Assembly (NCBI GenBank): GCA_002292025.1
Contig: DBBC01000115.1
Coordinates: forward strand, 1-12,937
Source of the DNA: Firmicutes bacterium UBA994
GTDB lineage: Bacteria > Bacillota > UBA994
Direction: 5' to 3'
Length of the DNA stretch: 12,937 bases
Made by a program: the position numbers and the translations under genes. The notes below the pieces were generated by a model that worked only from the letters and a program-made list of their open reading frames with translations, was not told where the DNA came from and did not search any database. Within the stretch, counting starts at the first letter, position 1. Each line of letters begins with the position of its first letter. Shown here one piece after another: positions 1 through 6,281 of this stretch.

Positions 1-640
1 GGCCGAGGCTTTGGCGCGTGCTGGTGTGGGGAAGCTCTCCTTGGTAGACTACGATGCCATCTGTTTGACAAACGTGAACCGACAAGTGCACGCGCTGGAG
101 TCTACGTTGGGAGGCGCCAAGGTAGAGGTAATGGCGGCCCGTATTTACGAAATTAACCCGCGTGCACAGGTGGTGCCGCATAAGAACTTTATGACGGCCG
201 AGCTGGCGCGGGACATTTTGCCAAGCGAGGTCAGCTATGTCATAGACGCAGTCGACACAGTAACGGCCAAACTGGCCATCATTGAGCACTGCATAGCGCA
301 ATCCATCCCCGTCGTTTCTTGTCTAGGGGCAGGCAACAAACTTGACCCCACTCGCTTTAGGGTTACCGACATCTCTAAGACCAGCATCTGCCCGTTAGCG
401 CGCGTTGTTCGCAAGGAACTGGGCAAGAGAGGAATCAGGAACGGGGTGAAGGTGGTGTACTCGGAGGAAATGCCGCTAGCGCCAGAGATTGGCACTAGCG
501 ACTGCGCTCACGACTGTGTCTGCCTAAAGCGCGATGCCAACTATCGCCACAAGCGTCAGGTTCCGGGCAGCATCTCGTTTGTCCCGGCTGTAGCCGGACT
601 TATTGCAGCCGGCGTAGTGGTAAATGACCTGTTAAGCTAA
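1..640 (+). CDS. tcdA: tRNA threonylcarbamoyladenosine dehydratase (TcdA/CsdL, ThiF/E1-like), 5' truncated by the window edge
   Basis: The reading frame is open from base 2, so the gene starts upstream and only its C-terminal part (213 codons before the stop) is visible; the TTG at 11 is an internal Leu. The visible protein begins AEALARAGVGKL, just after where the family's glycine-rich nucleotide loop should lie. It then shows the E1-like core: VDYD at about 44-55, the NVNRQ adenylation motif soon after, and DAVDTVTAK near 255. The C-terminal PGSISFVPAVAGLIAAG matches the TcdA/YgdL branch rather than ThiF or MoeB. A Cys-rich DCAHDCVC stretch precedes it. In the known family the enzyme uses ATP in the cytoplasm to cyclise t6A37 of tRNAs to ct6A, working with a cysteine desulfurase/sulfur-acceptor system. 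Substrate is inferred from family. No clear terminator follows. Confidence 0.85.
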   Translation, partial: AEALARAGVGKLSLVDYDAICLTNVNRQVHALESTLGGAKVEVMAARIYEINPRAQVVPHKNFMTAELARDILPSEVSYVIDAVDTVTAKLAIIEHCIAQSIPVVSCLGAGNKLDPTRFRVTDISKTSICPLARVVRKELGKRGIRNGVKVVYSEEMPLAPEIGTSDCAHDCVCLKRDANYRHKRQVPGSISFVPAVAGLIAAGVVVNDLLS

Positions 641-662
641 CTGCCAAGCATCCCGGCATTCG

Positions 663-737
663 ATCCACGAAGGACACTAAGGACCACAGAGGCTTTCTTG
701 TCGTTTGTATTCGTGTCCCTTCGTGTTCTGCGTGGAT
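663..737. repeat. Imperfect inverted repeat with arms of about 27 bases, between convergent genes
   Basis: The left arm starts ATCCACGAAGGACACTAAGG at 663. The right arm ends TTCGTGTTCTGCGTGGAT at 737. Reverse-complementing the right arm gives ATCCACGCAGAACACGAAGG, which matches the left arm at most positions, with perfect seven-base outer ends (ATCCACG/CGTGGAT). The element fills about half of the 157-base gap between the tcdA-like gene and the threonine dehydratase gene, which converge here. It also has internal direct similarity (GAAGGACAC, AAGGACCAC). It lacks a U-tract on either strand, so it is not a typical intrinsic terminator. It is probably a dispersed palindromic repeat; whether it recurs in the genome cannot be seen from here. 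Confidence 0.6.
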
Positions 738-797
738 TACTACTTCCCTCTTCGCGCTCGCCTAGTAGAGATTGCCTAGCCTAGGCTGAGCAGCTAA

Positions 798-1793
798 CTA
801 GAGCGCACCTAATGTGACGAGTTTGGCTAGCTCGACGTTGCCGCCGCTTAGGACGCAGACTACCTTTTTGCCCGAACAGCCGAGTTGGCCGGCGAGGGCG
901 GCGGCCACGCTAACGGCACCGGAAGGTTCTACCACCAGTTTGACGCGCTCCAGTATCAGCCTGAGAGCTGCCGCAATTTCGCTTTCCGTGACGGTGACAA
1001 GATCGTCGACGTAGGCGCGGGACAAGGCATAGGGCAGCTTACCGGGACGCCGCGCGCGGAGACCGTCGGCAACAGAGGGAGACCAGGCATCATCGCCTAG
1101 TTCTGTCACAGTACCTAGTTGCCAAGAGTGCCGCAGGCGCGCCCCAACGCTAGGCTCCACGCCAATTACTCGCACGCGCGGGTTGCTTTCTTTCATAGCT
1201 AAACTTACGCCTCCCAGCAGCCCGCCGCCGCCGACAGGAGCGACAATGCAGTCGACATCGGGCAGGTCAGCTACCACTTCTAGGCTAAGCGTGCCCTGCC
1301 CGGCTATAATACCGGGGTCATCAAAGGGGTGCACTAACACATATCCCTCGTTGGCGACTAGCTCCGCGGCTTTGGCTAAGCGTGCTTCGGCCGTGGTTCC
1401 ACACAATAAGATGGTGCCGCCATAGGCTTCGCAGGCCTGCCGCTTAGCAAGACTGGCGTCCTCTGGCATCACTACAACAGCCCTAACGCCAAACTCCCGC
1501 GCAGCGTAAGCTAATGCCTGCCCATGATTGCCGGATGAACCTGTCACCACGCCTTGCGCACGCTCATTAGGCGTAAGCAGCGCCACCGCATTAAGTGCGC
1601 CCCGCGCCTTAAACGAACCTGTCTTCTGTAGATTTTCGCACTTTAAGTAAATGTCATTGCCCGACAGCTTACTCAGTGTTGTTGAATACAGGAGCGGCGT
1701 ATGATGGATCTTGCCACTGATCCTGACTGAGGCTTCCTGAACGTCGCGAAGCAAAAGGGACGGAAGCAAAAGGGACGGAGCTTTTTGCTTCAT
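798..1793 (-). CDS. Threonine/serine dehydratase (threonine ammonia-lyase), short form without an ACT domain
   Basis: A 331-residue fold-type II PLP enzyme. SFKARGA puts the PLP-binding lysine at K62, SSGNHG lies at 86-91, the phosphate-binding glycine loop GGGGLLGG at 188-195, and SGGNV at 316-320. It ends right after the catalytic domain, so it lacks the C-terminal ACT domain of allosteric forms and resembles TdcB-type enzymes. Expected reaction: L-threonine to 2-oxobutyrate plus ammonia (or serine to pyruvate), in the cytoplasm. Serine racemases share these motifs and cannot be excluded. The ATG at 1793 overlaps the stop of the upstream threonine dehydrogenase (ATGA), which favours this start and translational coupling. 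The N-terminus is odd: residues 1-15 are encoded by a palindromic repeat and read PSLLL twice; homology with the family begins at about DVQEA (17-21). Confidence 0.88.
   Translation of the reverse strand: MKQKAPSLLLPSLLLRDVQEASVRISGKIHHTPLLYSTTLSKLSGNDIYLKCENLQKTGSFKARGALNAVALLTPNERAQGVVTGSSGNHGQALAYAAREFGVRAVVVMPEDASLAKRQACEAYGGTILLCGTTAEARLAKAAELVANEGYVLVHPFDDPGIIAGQGTLSLEVVADLPDVDCIVAPVGGGGLLGGVSLAMKESNPRVRVIGVEPSVGARLRHSWQLGTVTELGDDAWSPSVADGLRARRPGKLPYALSRAYVDDLVTVTESEIAAALRLILERVKLVVEPSGAVSVAAALAGQLGCSGKKVVCVLSGGNVELAKLVTLGAL
1748..1791. repeat. Palindromic repeat copy 1 with a tandem 15-base unit, inside the start of the threonine dehydratase gene
   Basis: On the plus strand the 15-base unit GAAGCAAAAGGGACG occurs twice in tandem, at 1748-1762 and 1763-1777. 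The second copy continues into GAGCTTTTTGCTTC, so that 1763-1791 forms a hairpin with 11-base arms (one G-T position) and a 7-base loop. This 29-base palindrome differs by one base from the one at 7536-7564, read on the minus strand there. The element covers the stop of the upstream gene and the start codon of the dehydratase. Because the duplicated unit is a multiple of three it keeps the frame and adds five residues (PSLLL). Confidence 0.85.
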
Positions 1794-2743
1794 AGGCCTA
1801 GCTTGCGCTTAAGCTGCGCCAGCATATCCACAGTCATGGCGTCAAGGTCATACCTTGGGTTCCAGCCCCACTCTTCGCGCGCCGCAGTGTCATCAAGCGA
1901 ATTGGGCCAGGAATTGGCAATCCCCTGCCGGACTGGGTCGACGTTATACGTAAGCGCAAACTCGGGAATATATTTGCGGATGGACGCCGCTAATATCTCA
2001 GGATCAAAGCTCATGGCGGTGACATTAAAGGCGTTGCGGTGGACAAGTCGGTCGGGGTCAGCCTCCATCAGCTGCGTAATGGCGTCTAAGGCATCCGGCA
2101 TATACATCATATCCATGAAGGTCCCTTTGCCGATATAGGAGGTATAGGTCTTGTGCTTTAGCGCTTCGTAGTAGATATGTACTGCGTAGTCGGTGGTGCC
2201 GCCGCCCGGAAGTGCGGCGTAAGAGATTAGGCCGGGGAAGCGTACGCCACGCGTATCTACGCCGTGCTTAAGGAAATAGTAGTCGCACAGGAGCTCGCCG
2301 CCTACTTTGGTGACTCCGTACATGGTGGTGGGACGCTGTATTGTGTCTTGCGGTGTCCTGTCGGGGGGAGTGCCGGGACCAAAAGCGGCGATAGAGCTCG
2401 GGGTAAATACGGCGGCTTTTGCTTCACGCGCAACTTCTAGCACATTAAAGAGCCCGCACATATTTACATCCCATGCCAGCTTAGGCTTGGCTTCACCGGT
2501 AGCGGACAAGATAGCGGCAAGGTGGATGATTTGGTTAATGCCGTACCGTTGTACGACAGCGGCGATTTTCTCCGGCGCGGTAACATCGACGACGGCGTAG
2601 GGGCCCTCCGCCAGAGCTCCGGCTGGCGGGGACGGCTGGATATCACTGGCGATGATGTTGGCGGTGCCGTAAGTCCGGCGCATGGCGACTACCAGTTCGG
2701 TGCCAATCTGCCCTAGCGCACCGGTGATGAGTACTTTTTTCAC
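1790..2743 (-). CDS. tdh: SDR-type L-threonine 3-dehydrogenase (GalE-like NAD-dependent epimerase/dehydratase family)
   Basis: A 317-residue extended short-chain dehydrogenase. The NAD-binding GALGQIG motif lies at 8-14, an acidic residue ends strand 2 (SDIQ, D34), the PSS segment at 115-117 supplies the catalytic Ser, and YGVTK gives Y142 and K146. The C-terminal half (SYAALPGGGTTDYAV, GKGTFMDMMYMPDAL, NAFNVTAMSF, SWPNSLDDTAAREEWGW) is the pattern I associate with SDR-type threonine dehydrogenases rather than UDP-sugar epimerases. Expected reaction: L-threonine plus NAD+ to 2-amino-3-oxobutyrate. I chose the GTG at 2743 because GGGAGG lies 7 bases upstream and the protein then begins with the family-typical KKVLITGALGQIG; ATGs at 2758 and 2749 do not fit that site. 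The gene ends in an ATGA overlap with the dehydratase gene. No kbl (2-amino-3-oxobutyrate CoA ligase) gene is visible. A -10-like TAAAAT lies at 2780-2785 with a poor -35. Confidence 0.85.
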   Translation of the reverse strand: MKKVLITGALGQIGTELVVAMRRTYGTANIIASDIQPSPPAGALAEGPYAVVDVTAPEKIAAVVQRYGINQIIHLAAILSATGEAKPKLAWDVNMCGLFNVLEVAREAKAAVFTPSSIAAFGPGTPPDRTPQDTIQRPTTMYGVTKVGGELLCDYYFLKHGVDTRGVRFPGLISYAALPGGGTTDYAVHIYYEALKHKTYTSYIGKGTFMDMMYMPDALDAITQLMEADPDRLVHRNAFNVTAMSFDPEILAASIRKYIPEFALTYNVDPVRQGIANSWPNSLDDTAAREEWGWNPRYDLDAMTVDMLAQLKRKLGL

Positions 2744-2750
2744 AAGCATA

Positions 2751-2756
2751 CCTCCC
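2751..2756 (-). promoter_or_regulatory. Ribosome binding site that decides the tdh start
   Basis: The minus strand reads GGGAGG at 2756-2751, followed by 7 bases and then GTG at 2743. In-frame ATGs at 2758 (overlapping the site) and 2749 (one base after it) are too close to use it, so the GTG is the supported start. Confidence 0.7.
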
Positions 2757-2972
2757 ATGTTTCTCGCTGTATCTCTTGTATTTTACCTGTTTCTCCCCTC
2801 GCTTACCAGATACGCGCGCAAGAAACTTCTTTCGCTAGCAGAAGGGAAACAGCGGTAAGCGGCGAAGGAAGAGAAGAAGAAAATAGACACCAAGCGACTG
2901 CGACTGCAAGCCATCGCACAAGGTGAGCTTAAGGCGCATGCCCGCTGGATCGAAATGGAGGGTTACACGTGA
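2757..2972 (+). pseudogene. Possible small single-pass membrane protein gene interrupted by one TAA, overlapping the oligoendopeptidase start
   Basis: From the ATG at 2757 one frame stays open to a TGA at 2970-2972 except for a single TAA at 2856-2858. The first part reads MFLAVSLVFYLFLPSLTRYA and continues to a basic stretch ending GKQR, like a membrane helix followed by positive charges. After the TAA the frame continues AAKEEKKKIDTKRLRLQAIA and ends in HARWIEMEGYT, highly charged and helix-like. The final TGA overlaps the next gene's GTG start (GTGA), as in coupled gene pairs. The segment after the stop has no ATG or GTG start near its beginning. The ATG at 2757 has no Shine-Dalgarno sequence and lies in the tdh promoter/RBS region, so the hydrophobic part could be chance. 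The KKKIDTKRLRLQ stretch faintly recalls YjdF-like proteins, but this is weak. I do not recognise a function. Confidence 0.3.
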
Positions 2973-4780
2973 AAAAACGCCTAACTAGGGCTGAGGTGCC
3001 CGCAGAGCTTACATGGAACCTTGGCGATATTTTTGCGAGTAAAGAGGACTGGGAAGCAGCGTTGGCTGCGCTTGCGCGTGACCTACCCCTGATCGCGCAG
3101 TTCAAGGGGAGGTTGTCGGAAAGCTCAAGCGCCCTCGCCGACTGCTTAGAAACGGCCGAAAAGCTGCAGAAGCGCCTCAGCCGCGTAATGGCCTACGCTT
3201 CGCTTGCGCTATCGGGCGACGGCACGGACGCGGCTAACCAGGCGAGTATGGGCAGGGCGCAATCTCTGGGGGCTGAAGCACAAGCAGCCATGGCTTTTAT
3301 TCGCTCGGAGGCTTTGGAACTGCCACCGGGAACGCTAGAGCGTTACCTCGAGGAGTCCGAGGCACTGCGGAGCTTTGCACGCACGGTGCAGCGCATGATC
3401 GATGATAAACCCCATATTTTAGGCCTTGAAGCGGAGCGCTCCATAGCGGCATTAGGCGAGATTTTGCAGGCGCCTTACTCGGTGTATACGCGCTCCAAGG
3501 CAGCAGACATGGCTTTTGCGGACATTCTGGACAGTGAGGGCAAAACTCACCCCATGTCGTTCTCACTTTACGAGGAAACTTACGAAAAATCGCCCGATTT
3601 TACGCTGAGGCGCAATGCTTGGGCGTCGTTTACTGCAGGCCTTAAGAATTATCAGAACACGTACGGAACCACCTGGGGCACGGAAGTAAAAAAACATGTG
3701 GTCATGGCTAAACTGCGCGGTTACGCGTCGGCTACACATATGCTCCTGCATCAGCAAGAGGTGGACCTGACTAGCTACCATATGTTGCACGACGTAATTC
3801 TAAAAGAAATCGCCCCGCATATGCGCCGCTACGCAAGGCTGCGTAAACAGCTTTTAGGGCTCAAGGAAATGCTGTATTGCGACATTGAAGCGCCGCTGGA
3901 CCCAGACTTCAGCCCCGCTACGACTTTTTCTGCCGCCGCTGACGTCATCGCAAAGGGCTTGGCGGTGTTGGGCACCGAATATACTGCCATCGTCGCGGAC
4001 AGCTTAAAGAATCGGTGGGTTGACCTCGCCGATAACGTCGGCAAATCGACGGGCGCATTCTGCTATGGCGTACCGGATGCGCATCCCTATATTCTGGTCA
4101 CGTGGACTGACAATATGCGCGGGGCTCTGATCTTAGCGCATGAAATTGGTCACGCCGGGCATGGGGTACTGGCCATGCGATACCAGCGGCTGTCTAATGT
4201 GCGCGGTTCGGTGTTCTTTACGGAGGCACCCTCGATTATTAATGAGCTTCTGGTCGGCAACTATATTGCCGCACAGTCGAGCGACCCGCGCCTGCACAGG
4301 TGGCTGGCGATGCAGCTGTTGATGACTTATCACCACAATTTCGTTCGGCACTTGATTGAAGGCGAGTTGCAACGGCGTACCTACGTGCTGGCGGAAAAGG
4401 GACAGCCGATAACCGCCAACGTGCTTAGCCGCGTGCAAGGGGAAATCCTAGACGAGTTCTGGGGCGGCGAAGTGACGATTGACGAGGGCGCGCGGCTTAC
4501 CTGGATGCGCCAGCCGCATTTCTATATGGGCCTTTACCCATATAGTTACTCAGCTGGCTTGACAATCGGCACGGCTGTGGCCAAGGCCATTAAGGAGCAG
4601 GGCCAGCCCGTAGTAGACAAGTGGCTGGAGGTGCTCAAGCTCGGTGGCATAAAACCGCCGGTAGAGCTGGCCCGCATGGCAGGAGTTGAGATGACCGACG
4701 CGGCCGCCATTCGCACCGCTGTCGACTATGTGGGTGGATTAGTGGATAGTGTTGTACAAAGCTTTGCACAAAAAGAGTAA
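2969..4780 (+). CDS. pepF: M3-family oligoendopeptidase (PepF-like zinc metallopeptidase)
   Basis: A 603-residue protein, the usual length for oligoendopeptidase F. The zinc motif HEIGH is at 391-395 (ligands H391 and H395, catalytic E392). EAPSIINE follows, with E419 at the third-ligand spacing of the family. The C-terminal MGLYPYSYSAGL matches the tyrosine-rich substrate-binding loop of M3 peptidases, and the N-terminal LTWNLGDIFASKEDWEAAL is typical. No signal peptide is visible, so it should be cytoplasmic, cleaving short imported or turnover peptides. The GTG start at 2969 follows GGAGGG by a few bases, and the upstream small frame ends in a GTGA overlap with it. A hairpin with a modest U-rich tail follows the stop. 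With tyrosine phenol-lyase downstream and threonine-degrading enzymes divergent, a role in peptide fermentation is a reasonable inference. Confidence 0.93.
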   Translation: MKKRLTRAEVPAELTWNLGDIFASKEDWEAALAALARDLPLIAQFKGRLSESSSALADCLETAEKLQKRLSRVMAYASLALSGDGTDAANQASMGRAQSLGAEAQAAMAFIRSEALELPPGTLERYLEESEALRSFARTVQRMIDDKPHILGLEAERSIAALGEILQAPYSVYTRSKAADMAFADILDSEGKTHPMSFSLYEETYEKSPDFTLRRNAWASFTAGLKNYQNTYGTTWGTEVKKHVVMAKLRGYASATHMLLHQQEVDLTSYHMLHDVILKEIAPHMRRYARLRKQLLGLKEMLYCDIEAPLDPDFSPATTFSAAADVIAKGLAVLGTEYTAIVADSLKNRWVDLADNVGKSTGAFCYGVPDAHPYILVTWTDNMRGALILAHEIGHAGHGVLAMRYQRLSNVRGSVFFTEAPSIINELLVGNYIAAQSSDPRLHRWLAMQLLMTYHHNFVRHLIEGELQRRTYVLAEKGQPITANVLSRVQGEILDEFWGGEVTIDEGARLTWMRQPHFYMGLYPYSYSAGLTIGTAVAKAIKEQGQPVVDKWLEVLKLGGIKPPVELARMAGVEMTDAAAIRTAVDYVGGLVDSVVQSFAQKE

Positions 4781-4799
4781 CTAAGTCCGACTTGCAGCT

Positions 4800-4831
4800 T
4801 CGCCGCCGCGCGCTGTGGCGGCGATTTCTTT
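4800..4831 (+). terminator. Candidate intrinsic terminator after the oligoendopeptidase gene
   Basis: An 8-base GC-rich stem (TCGCCGCC at 4800-4807, GGCGGCGA at 4817-4824) encloses a 9-base loop and is followed by TTTCTTT. The stem is strong but the U-tract is short and interrupted, so termination may be partial. It sits 20 bases after the stop codon and just before the tyrosine phenol-lyase promoter. Confidence 0.5.
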
Positions 4832-4834
4832 GGC

Positions 4835-4862
4835 TTGAAAAACATCTTGGCTATGGCATAAT
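4835..4862 (+). promoter_or_regulatory. Candidate sigma-A promoter for tyrosine phenol-lyase
   Basis: TTGAAA at 4835-4840 and CATAAT at 4857-4862 are separated by 16 bases and match the -35 and -10 consensus at four or five and five of six positions. The predicted start of transcription is about 4869, giving a leader of roughly 36 bases with GGAGG at 4893-4897. That leader is too short for a tnaC-type leader peptide. Confidence 0.6.
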
Positions 4863-4904
4863 AGGTGTGTTGATCCTGAAGAAAGTAATGTTGGAGGTAG
4901 TGTA

Positions 4905-6281
4905 ATGGAAAAGAAGTACATGGCTGAGCCCTATAAGATCAAAATGGTGGAGCCTATCGCCGTCACGACCCGCGCTCAACGCGAAGAAGCGATTAAGCGG
5001 GCGGGCTACAATACGTTTTTGCTGGATTCAGACGACGTCTACATAGACTTATTAACGGATTCCGGCACTAACGCCATGAGTGACAACCAATGGGCGGGGA
5101 TGATGTTAGGCGACGAGGCCTATGCAGGCTCCAAAAACTTTAAGAACCTGCAGCGCGCGGTGCAAGACTTGTTCGGATTTAAGCATGTGCTGCCGACCCA
5201 TCAAGGACGCGGCGCGGAGAACATCCTGTCGCAGATCATGATTAAGCCGGGCCACTTCGTGCCCGGCAACATGTACTTCACCACGACACGCGCGCACCAG
5301 GAGCTTAATGGCGCCACGTTTAGGGATATTATTATCGACGAGGCCCACGACTCTACGCTGGAGGTGCCATTTAAGGGCAACGTCGACCTCAACAAGTTGC
5401 AGGCGCTGATTGACGAAGTGGGGAGCGCGCGGATTCCCTACATATGCTTAGCCATCACCGTGAATTTAGCAGGCGGACAGCCGGTGTCGATGGCCAATAT
5501 GCGCGCAGTTTACGATCTGGCGCAGAGCCATGGCATTAAGGTGATGATGGATGCCACGCGCTGCGTGGAAAACGCTTGCTTTATTAAGGAACGCGAGGCA
5601 GGCTATGCCGATAGGACGATCCGCGAGATTTTGCGTGAGACCTTTAGCTATGCCGACGGCTGCACCATGTCGGGCAAGAAGGACGGCATCGTAAATATCG
5701 GCGGTTTCTTGGCGCTTAACGACGACGAGCTTTACCAGCAGTCTACCGCTCTGGTCGTTGTCTACGAAGGTATGCCTTCCTATGGCGGGTTGGCTGGGCG
5801 CGATATGGAAGCCATGGCCCGCGGGCTCTATGAGTCCGTTGACTATAACTATATCTCTCACCGCCTAGCACAAGTGCGCTACCTCGGAGAAAAGCTCGAC
5901 GCGGCAGGAATCCCCATTGTCAAGCCTATCGGCGGTCACGCCATTTTCCTCGACGCGCGCAGATTCTACCCGCATATTCCCCAAGAGCAGTTCCCGGCCC
6001 AGACCTTAGCAGCCCAATTGTATCTTAAGTCGGGCGTTAGGAGCATGGAGCGGGGCATTGTATCGGCTGGGCGCAACAAAGAGGGGCACCATCACTTCCC
6101 GAAACTCGAACTGGTGCGCTTGACCATCCCGCGCCGCGTTTACACCTACTCGCACCTTGACGTAGTAGCGGAGTCGGTTATTGACCTGTACCAAGAGCGG
6201 GAAACAGCTCGGGGCTTGCGTTTTGTCTACGAAGCTCCTGTTCTAAGATTTTTTACCGCGCGTTTTGCGCCGCTCGGCTAA
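4905..6281 (+). CDS. tpl: Tyrosine phenol-lyase (beta-tyrosinase), PLP-dependent
   Basis: A 458-residue fold-type I PLP enzyme of the tryptophanase/tyrosine phenol-lyase family. DLLTDSGTNAMSD, PTHQGRGAEN, DATRCVEN and SGKKD are present, with the PLP lysine at K259. The residues that separate the two enzymes favour tyrosine phenol-lyase: SMERG gives R383 (Arg381 of the Citrobacter enzyme), where tryptophanase has a non-basic residue, and LRFFTARF gives F449-F450, where tryptophanase has LRHFTAK. Expected reaction: L-tyrosine to phenol, pyruvate and ammonia, reversible, in the cytoplasm, potassium-activated in known relatives. GGAGG lies 7 bases before the ATG at 4905 and a promoter lies upstream. 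No leader peptide, tyrosine permease or regulator is adjacent. The TAA overlaps the stop of convergent htrA by four bases, leaving no room for a terminator. Confidence 0.9.
   Translation: MEKKYMAEPYKIKMVEPIAVTTRAQREEAIKRAGYNTFLLDSDDVYIDLLTDSGTNAMSDNQWAGMMLGDEAYAGSKNFKNLQRAVQDLFGFKHVLPTHQGRGAENILSQIMIKPGHFVPGNMYFTTTRAHQELNGATFRDIIIDEAHDSTLEVPFKGNVDLNKLQALIDEVGSARIPYICLAITVNLAGGQPVSMANMRAVYDLAQSHGIKVMMDATRCVENACFIKEREAGYADRTIREILRETFSYADGCTMSGKKDGIVNIGGFLALNDDELYQQSTALVVVYEGMPSYGGLAGRDMEAMARGLYESVDYNYISHRLAQVRYLGEKLDAAGIPIVKPIGGHAIFLDARRFYPHIPQEQFPAQTLAAQLYLKSGVRSMERGIVSAGRNKEGHHHFPKLELVRLTIPRRVYTYSHLDVVAESVIDLYQERETARGLRFVYEAPVLRFFTARFAPLG

Noticed and set aside
11..13. TTG at 11 as the start of the tcdA-like gene
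   Set aside because: The frame is open to the window edge and the upstream codons AEA continue the conserved helix; the gene is truncated by the window, not starting here.
4863..4904. Possible tnaC-like leader peptide or transcription-attenuation leader before the lyase gene
   Set aside because: The predicted transcript leader is only about 36 bases and contains no start codon with a ribosome binding site and no Trp or Tyr codon cluster.
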